From Motacilla alba alba (taxonomy: Eukaryota > Chordata > Aves > Passeriformes > Motacillidae): a DNA stretch of 64,000 nucleotides. Made by a program: the position numbers and the translations under genes. Location: assembly GCF_015832195.1 (NCBI RefSeq), contig NC_052031.1, positions 372,001 through 436,000 on the forward strand, read 5' to 3'. Within the stretch, counting starts at the first letter, position 1; each line of letters opens with the position of its first letter. Below the pieces are notes generated by a model. The model saw only the letters and a list, made by a program, of their open reading frames with translations. It was not told where the DNA came from and ran no database searches. Positions 35,001 through 44,000 of the stretch are shown one piece after another.

Positions 35001-38000
35001 GCGATCCCAGGTGGTCCCAGCTCCTGAGCAAAGCTGGATTTGGTCAGCCCTGAGACTTGGGCTTAAAGCAGTGTCTCCAGAGAACTGTGGAACGTGGTTT
35101 CCCTTTGGTCCTGCAGCCCAACGCCTCCCTGTTCGAGGCCTGCTGCAACGAGCGCATCCAGCAGTTCGACGACAACGACGAGGAGGAGGATATCTGGGAG
35201 GAGAAGGACATCTCCTACGCAGCCCAGGTCAAGTCCAGGACACGGTAAGGTGAAAGCAGAACCCTGATTTTCCCCCTGCTGCTGGGAATCTGCACATTTC
35301 AGTCCAGGCCAGGAGGAATTCCTTGGGTTTTGTGTCATTTTGGGGCTGTGAGGTTTTATCTGACACCACCCCGAGCACTTTCCCTGCCACTTGTGCTGGG
35401 GTCCTCCTGAGCTGGAGACAGATCAGTTCAAGGGAACTCATTAACAATGGGGACACCTAATTAATGAATCTTCCGTCAAACACATTAAAAACCCCCACCC
35501 TTAGTGTGAAACACTTGGAATTTGCTTCTTCTCTCATCCTTGGAGAGGAGGAGGAGGAGGAGGAGGTGAGACTGAGGGGAGTGGGCAGAACATTCTTTCT
35601 CAGAACATTCAAATCAGAAAAGTGAGAACAAGAGGCCTCCCAGGGGCATCTCGGGCTTTGAAATAATTTTTCATCCCTTTGACAAAGCCACTCATTAAAC
35701 TAAAGTTATTTCCATAATTCCCAATCTGCAATGTGATCAAAGGAAACAGGGAAAACATCCAAGACTTCGCTGTGTCCTTGCCAAGCATCAACAGCCTCAG
35801 GTGCTGCCTGGGCACAGGGTGGGCTCCACACCAGTGTCTGTCCCCTCGCTGGGCACTGGTTTGTGTGGTGTCCCCAGCCCTGGCTCTGTCCTGCACCTCC
35901 AGGGAATGCTGGCAGCAAGGCCCAGGGAACCTGGGGGAATCCCTCCGAGCACCCACGGTTGCCCAGAGCATTTGGGGGAGATATTCTGGGGGAAACAACC
36001 CTGGCAAAGGCTCTGGGCCTTTCCCCAGGGACAGGGAGGAGGAGCTGAGGGATCCAGGCGTGGCTCATTCCCAGTTCCCGTTCAGGTTTGGAGCCTCACA
36101 GACGTCAGAGAGCTCCAAGAGTGACCTGGAGAACGGGGACCACGACGGCAGCGTGGACTCGGAGGAGGAGGAGGAGCGGCCCCCACCCCCCTCCCCACAC
36201 AAGGGCAGCACCCCGGAGCAGAAGGACTCAGACTCCTGCCAAGGTAGCGGGCTTGGGAGCGCATCCCTGCGTCTGCAGGGATCACAGCAGCCCTCACACG
36301 CTGCCAGCTCCCCTGGACAGTCCCCAGTTCCTCCTGGCCAAGGGAAACGGGAGTGTCAGGGCTCACTTCGTGCCTCTGGAGTCTCTGGAGCTGCAGCCCT
36401 GCCCCAGAACAGCCCTTGTGTCAGGCAGCCCCACAGGGAGAATCCCAGGGTCCCTGCCCATGGCAGGGCTTGGAATGAGAGGAGCTGTAAGGTCCCCTTG
36501 CACCCACGCCATTCCATGGTTCTGTGGCTCCCTGAATCCCTGCTCCTCCAGTGCAAATCCCAATCGAAGCAGCAGTGCAGGGACGTGGCCTGAACTCCTC
36601 CCATCCCAGGACAGGAGTTGTGTGCCCACCTTTGCCAGGTGTCTCCACACCCCCGTCCCTGCCCGTTCTGCTGCTTTTCCAGCTGTGCTTTGCCTGTGGA
36701 AAGCCCATCCCTACAGTGACTGGAGCAGGAGTGCAGAGGGACAGCCTTTTCCTGGAATCCCAGACTTGTTTGGGTGGGCAGGGACCCCAGAGCCCCTGCA
36801 GTGCCACCCTGCCATGGCAGGGCCACCTGCCAGTGTCCCAGGCTGCTCCAGCCCCAGTGTCCAGCCTGGCCTGGGGCACTGCCAGGGATGCAGGGGCAGC
36901 CCCAGCTGCTCTGGCAATTCCAGCCCAGCCCCTGCCCACCCTGCCAGGCAGGAATTCCTTCCCAAGATCCCATCTAAACCTGGGGCTGGCAGCCATTCCC
37001 TGTGTCCTGTCCCTCCAGGCCCCTGTACATTATCGTTTCCCATCCTTCAGGGGTTTTCACAGCTCTCAGTGTAAATGCTGCCATGGGAGTGCTGGACACA
37101 TGTGGTGCTGTCAGCAGAACAATTCCAAGGACAAAACATTTTCCCGACCATCCATTTTTCCACTCTTTTTGAGTTCTGTACCATTTTTTCTCTGGGCGCT
37201 GCCTTTGTGTTGTCACTGTGAGCACCAGGCAGGGTTATCCCAGGTCCCATCCCTTTGGAAGTGTCAGATGACTCCAGTCCATTGGGAAGAACCAGTAAGA
37301 ACCTCCCAGTCCCAGTGGGCTCTGTGTGGCAGCCCAGTCACCCTCTGCAGACTCAGCTGGAATTTGGGACCAGTTTTGGGGATGCAGCCCAGGGGGGGCT
37401 CTCCTGCCTGGCTCTGTTCCTGCAGAGCTCTGCAATCCTCCCTCTTCCATGCGGAAAGCTAAGGAAAAGTGCTATTCCAAAGGTGGGATTTGTAGGACTG
37501 GAAGTAGGAAGTGGGACTAGAAGTGGAAGTAAATTCTGGAGGAGGAATTGTCCAGGGCTGTGAAAAAAGCAATGGGTGATTTTTAGGATCTTAAATATTG
37601 GAATCCAGTGATAGTTCTTTACCTGAAACCCAGCCATTGGTGATGGAGATGGGAGCTTCTGGCAGGGAACTGAGGCACCTGGAGCTGGGAATCACTGGCC
37701 CACGGTGTCATTTGTCCCCATGGATGCCTCTCCTGGGGATAAACATCCACAGAGGGGTTTCTGTGGGACACAGGCGGGTGTGGAAGGGGGGCCCTGGGGT
37801 GGGTCCCTGTGTCCCTGGGGTCCCTGCGATGTTCCTGGGATGGGTCCCTGTGTCCTTGGGATCCCTGGAATGTTCCTGGGGTGAGTTACTGTGTCCCTGA
37901 GATCCCAGGGGTGTTTCTGAGGTGGGTTGCTGTATCCCTGGCATCTCTAGGATGCATTGGGATGTCCCTGGGATCCCAGGGGTGTTCCTGGGCTGGGTTG

Positions 38001-41000
38001 CTGTGTCCCTGGGATCCCTGCAATGTCTCTGGGGTCCCTGGGATGCCCCTGGCATGTCCCTGGGATCCCTGGCATGTCCGTGGGATGTCCCTGGGATCCT
38101 TGGCATGTCCCTGGGCTGGGTTGCTGTGTCCCTGGGATCCCTGGCATGTCCCTGGGGTGGGTTGCTGTGTCGCTGGTGTGTCCCTGGGGTGCTCCTGGCC
38201 GGCTGGGGCCGGGCTGGCACCCAGGCTGTGGTGTCCCTAGGGGCTGGCTGGACGGCCGTGTTCGAGCCCGCGGGCCCCACGCCGCCCGTGGCCATGGACG
38301 TGGGCTCCAGCGTGTGGGACTCGGCCGCCCCACAGAGCAGCGCCCCCGAGGAGAAGGGCTGGGCCAAGTTCACAGACTTCCAGCCTTTCTGCTGGTAAGA
38401 GACACGGAATCCCAGCTCCCTTGGGGCTCGGGAATGGGGGAATACTTGGGATATGTTTTGATAGAGTGCCTGGCTGTAATCCTTTCTTCTTCCCCTTCCT
38501 TCACATCGCTTCCCTTTAATTGTTTAATACTGTCTGATGATCCTGGATCGGGGCTCCTTTGTGCTCCCCACTGCTTCCCAGCGCTCCTGGCTGGGGTGGG
38601 ACACAGCCCCGCTTTCTCTGTCCTCACTGGGGTAGAAATCCAGGAAATAAGGTTTAGAGAAATTCAGAAGAGTGGTGGGAAGGAAGAGCAGGGCCGGTGG
38701 CTGCTCCTGGGGCTGTTGGGAGGCTCTGGGGTGATCCTGGCTCCGTGCTCAGAGCAGGGCCAGCGGCTGCTCCTGGGACTGTTGGGAGGCTCTGGGGTGA
38801 CCCTGGCTCCGTGCTCAGAGCAGGGCCGGTGGCTGCTCCTGGGACTGTTGGGAGGCTCTGGGGTGATCCTGGCTCCGTGCTCAGAGCAGGGCCGGTGGCT
38901 GCTCCCGGGGCTGTTGAAGGGCTCTGGGGTGATCCTGGCTCTGTGCTCAGAGCAGGGCCAGCGGCTGCTCCCGGGGCTGTTGAAGGGCTCTGGGGTGATC
39001 CTGGCTCCGTGCTCAGAGCAGGGCCAGCGGCTGCTCCCGGGGCTGGGGGGTGATTGCTCTGGGGTGATCCTGGCTCTGTGCTCAGAGCAGGGCCAGCGGC
39101 TGCTCCCGGGGCTCTTGGGAGGCTCTGGGGTGATCCTGGCTCCGTGCTCAGGGCTCTTCCCTCCCCAGCTCCGAGTCCGGCCCTCGCTGCAGCTCCCCCG
39201 CGGACACCGAGAGCGGCGGCACCGACGGGACCCCGGCGCAGGGCCAGGACAAGAACTGTGAGTGACACGGGGCCACGCGGGGTGCTCTCAGCCCCTGGGA
39301 GCTCTGCATGGAGCACCTGGGGCAGGAGAAACCTCCCTGCAGGGCCCCTGCTCTGAGCGCTCCCTGTGGGATCGGTGAATGAACAAAGGCAGAGATCCTG
39401 AGGGTGTGTTGGGACAATGTCACAGGGAAGGGATGGAGCTGCAGTGCGTTGGAGCTGATATCACAGGGACACTTCATTTATCCCTGGAAGTGTCCCTGGA
39501 CGGGCTGGGAGCGCTCTTGGTGGAAGGGGTCCCTGCCCATGGTGGCACTGGGTGGGCTTTGAGATCCTTCCCACCCAGCCCATGCCACGATCCCCAGACC
39601 ATCTGCAGTGGCGGCAGGCCCCGTTTGACCCTCGGGCCGGTGCAGGGAGCTTTCCCGAGGTTCCAGTGTGGGCTGTTCCTCCCCCAGCCAGCACCGCTGC
39701 CTCTCCCTGTGTGTGGAACGCGTGTGGGACACGGAAGGCGCCGCTGGGGGCCTTGGACAGCAGCTCCTCGGGCAGCTCCGAGAGCGACGACGACGACGAC
39801 GACAAGGCCAAGGCTGGCACGGAATCCACGGCCACAGCACAGGAGCCCAGCAAGGACAGGGCAGCTCCCTCCAGGTGGGAAGGGATCTCCGTGGGCTGGG
39901 ATGGGCCCTGGGCTGGGATGGCCCCGCGTGGTTCCAGTGTCCCCTCTCCTGTGGGCTCTGTGTCCCGGTGTCCCCTGGGAGCAGGTCCTGCCCCTGGTGT
40001 GCTATGGGGGGGTCTGAGGGACACATTTAGCACAGGGCTATTCCAAGGAAGGGTTGGGGCTCCTTTGGGCCACTCCAGTGTCACAGGAGCATCTCTGTCC
40101 CTGTCCTTTGGGCCACTCCAGTGTCACAGGAGCATCTCTGTCCCCGTCCTTTGGGCCACTGCAGTGTCACAGGAGGGTCTCTGTCCCTGTCCTTTGGGCC
40201 ACTCCAGTGTCACAGGAGGGTCTCTGTCCCTGTCCTTTGGGCCACTCCAGTGTCACAGGAGCCTCTCTGTCCCCGTCCTTTGGGCCACTCCAGTGTCACA
40301 GGAGGGTCTCTGTCCCTGTCCTTTGGGCCACTCCAGTGTCACAGGAGCATCTCTGTCCCCGTCCTTTGGGCCACTCCAGTGTCACAGGAGGGTCTCTGTC
40401 CCCGTCCTTTGGGCCACTCCAGTGTCACAGGAGGGTCTCTGTCCCTGTCCTTTGGGCCACTCCAGTGTCACAGGAGCATCTCTGTCCCCGTCCTTTGGGC
40501 CACTCCAGTGTCACAGGAGCATCTCTGTCCCCGTCCTTTGGGCCACTCCAGTGTCACAGGAGCATCTCTGTCCCTGTCCTTTGGGCCACTCCAGTGTCAC
40601 AGGAGCGTCTCTGTCCCTGTCCTTTGGGCCACTCCAGTGTCACAGGAGGGTCTCTGTCCCCGTCCTTTGGGCCACTCCAGTGTCACAGGAGCATCTCTGT
40701 CCCTGTCCTTTAAACACTCCAGTGTCACAGGAGGGTCTCTGTCCGTGATCTGGGATCCAGCCCAGGGCAGGGTGCGGGTGGGATCTCTTGGGAGAGCAGA
40801 GTGAAGGCTCCCGTGGGATCCTCCTGCAGCTGTGGGGGAGGGTTTAACCCTCTCAGGTTCTCGTTTTTCCCTCGGTGTCCGAGGCATTCAGTGATAAAAG
40901 CCCCAGGAGAGGCTGGAGCAGATCAGGGATTGGGCAGGTTTGTAGGAATTGGATCCTCAGTCCAGCCTGCTGCAGTCACGGGGGATGAGCTGCTGCCCAG

Positions 41001-44000
41001 CCCAGTCAGCATCTGCTGCATCCACAGAGATTTACCCAGCTCTGAGATTCTGAGGTTTTTCCTCACACTCTTCCATGGATTTCCTCGTGTTTTTACCTGA
41101 GTCCCTGGGTTTGTGCACCTGACTCAGGATCAGGAGTTTCCTTCAGCGATGCTTGGTGACAGTTTGGGGTCATCCCTGGGTGTGCTCAGCCAGCAGCAGC
41201 TCCTGGGGGCCCCGGGGGGCTGGGAAACCACTGGGATTGCAGAATTCCCTGGAATTAGGGCAGGAGTTATCCCAGGGTCTGTTTGGTTGGAAGCAGCTCA
41301 TTCTGAGAAATGCATTGATTCAGATAATTGCATTAATTCTGATAAATACAGTTGATTTGGTAAATGCATTAATTCTGATAAACGCAGTTAATTTGGATAA
41401 ATGCATTCATTTAGATAAACACCGTTAATCCTGATGCATTTCAGTTTGATAAATGCATTCGTTCCGATGAACGCATTAATTCTGATAAATGCACTCCGTG
41501 TGCCTGGAATGGCCTGGCTGTGGCTTGGTGGGAAGCAGAGGGTGAGGGAAGGCACAGCAGTTCCAGCTGTGCTGAAAGCAGCCTCTCCTTCCCTTGGATT
41601 GTGTGGGGTTGGATCCGTAGGATCTGATCCCAGCTGTGCTCCAGGTGCTTTTCCTCCCTGGACCATGGTGTGGGCGCAGCAGGACCTTGCCTGGGGCTGG
41701 CTGTGTTCCCAGTAGGATCAGGGAATGTCCTGAACTGGACTCACAGGGTCAGTGACACCTGCCCAGGACAGCCCAACAACCCCAGAGTTGTGTGGTCATT
41801 GCTGGGGCTCTGGAGCCGTGCCCATGCCCTGGGGAGCTGTTCAGTGCCCAGCCTGAGGAAGAGCCTTTCCTGACACCCCACCGAACTGCCCCTGACCCAG
41901 CCCCAGCTGCTCCTGCTCCTGTGCCCATCCTCTGAGATTTTCTCACCTCTTCCCTGCTCTCCTGGCAGGAGGGAAGTGTTTGTTCCCGGTTTGGCACATT
42001 GGGAATGTTTTCCTCTCCAGACAAGTGTCTGTACCACGTTCCATAGGGATAAAGCTTCCCAAACCTGCCTGCCTTTGCCTGCCTGCTGACTCCAGTGTGG
42101 CAAAGAGCACCCACGGCCTCCCCTGAGGGAGGGGAGGTGTCCCTCAGGTGTCTGTGGCTCTCCACAGCGGTGTCCATGGCCAGAGATCCCAGGGAAGCTG
42201 TGGGAGGACCAGAGCAGTGCCACAGCTGGGACTGGAGCTGCTCCAGGCCTGGGCTCCCAGTGGGAATCACCACCCAGAGCCTTCCCAGTGTCCTCAGCTC
42301 TCCCAGACCACTCTGCCTGCAGTGGGAATATCCCATTCTTACCACACTCCTTAATGATTCCAGGGAAATCGGGAACATTTTGGAGTCACTCAGTGGGTTG
42401 TGACTCTCTCCAAGCACGTCCCCAAAGCCTGCACCAGACCCCATTCCTGTTGCTGTAGGAGCAGTTTTTCCATCCCCGTGTGCCCCTGGAATAACTGGAA
42501 TCCACCCAGGGGTCTCTAATTCTCCTTGGAGCTGCTCAGGGACTCAGGGTTTTCCTTCCCCGTGTCCCTGGAATCCACCTTGGAGGTCTTTTATCCTTGG
42601 AGCTGCCCAAGGCCTCTGGATTCCTGGAGAACCAGATGTTGCAGCCCAGTAAATCCTCCAGATGTTCCACCCTCTGTGAGCCCATCCCAGCTGCCCGGGG
42701 GATCCTTAGGGAGAGGCAGCTCAGGAATTGCTCTCAGCTTCCCAGTTCGGATCCTGCTGCCCAGCCAGGTTTGGGGTCCCATCCCTCCAGGGCTGTCCAG
42801 GGGACAACGGCACATCCCACACAAACTCCTTCAGGTTGTGTCACCCCTGGGTCTGGCCCTGTGTGTCCAGCTGGGATTTTCCAGGAGCCCGGGGAAGGCA
42901 GAGAAATTCCCGAGCCCCCATGGGTGCTCAGGTAACTCTGGAATCCTCCTGCCCTGGAAACTTCAGGGATTGGGCTTCACAAGTTTCTCTTTGAGCCGTG
43001 GAACTGTCAAGCTCCAGGTTTTTGTGTGGGAAGTGGTTTTTTTTCCTGGGAAGGCAGCTCCTTCCCTGTGTCTCTCCAAGGTGTATTTTGGTACTTCTGA
43101 GGAGCTTGTGAGCCCTGGAGGAAAGGGAATGTTTGGATCTCATTATTCCTCATTTTTATGGTTTTTTTCAAGAGGAGTGCTCCAGAAATAGACCCTCAGT
43201 CTCCAATCTCCATCACATGTCCAATTATCCAGCTGGGATTATTTTATTCCATGAACTCCCCCGGAGCTGGTGGCAGGATTCCAGCTCAGCCATCTCCAGC
43301 TTTCCTCCCTTTTGTGGAGGTTTGCTCTGGGAGAGAGGGAGAAAGAATTGTTCTGGATGGAAGCTGGGAAGAAAGTCATTCCTGGGGCAGCTCATCCTCT
43401 GCCTTGGAAGCCAAAAAATGGGATATGCACAGAAATCCCGTCTCCAGCTGCAAATCTGGGTGGGTTTATTCCAAACTAGAGGTTGGGAGGGTTTGTTCCT
43501 GCAGTTCTTTCCCAGGATTTGAGCTTTGGTTGTTGGTGCCTCACTGGGGACATTGTCACTAAGGTGGCACCTCCATGGTCCCTGCAGCGCCTTCAGCATG
43601 TTTGGATTCTGGACATCCAGTCCCTGGGGGTTTTCCTCTACGGGATTTTAGGATCTCCCTCTAAACCCAGGATTTTGTGAGTGTCCCAGCAGCCTGAGGA
43701 GCCCTTGGGCAGAGCCTGTGGAGCAGAGCAGTGTGTGTGTCCGTGCCCGAGCACAGCAGGCTGTGCCATCCCAGCAGTGGCAGTGGAATGGTGCTGTGGG
43801 AACTCTCAGGCTGGATGTGCAGCAGGAGTTGGGAATGCCTCCCTGGAAGAGCTGTTCTGGTGCGTCCTGTTGGGTTTGGCACCCGGAGCCTGCAGGATGT
43901 GCCCGCTGGTTCGAATCCCAGCTTATTGCCAGTTCTCATTCCGAACGGGAGCTTCAGGCCTGTGTGAGGAGAGCAGGAGGAATTTTGTTTTCCCCGTTGG

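Noticed and set aside
37957..39261. 434-codon + strand frame
   Set aside because: It runs through exon 18 in the wrong frame and through the 66-bp array; the conserved SAPS2 frame is different.
39552..40748. 398-codon + strand frame
   Set aside because: Starts in exon 20 and continues through the 43-bp array; beyond 39874 it is repeat translation.
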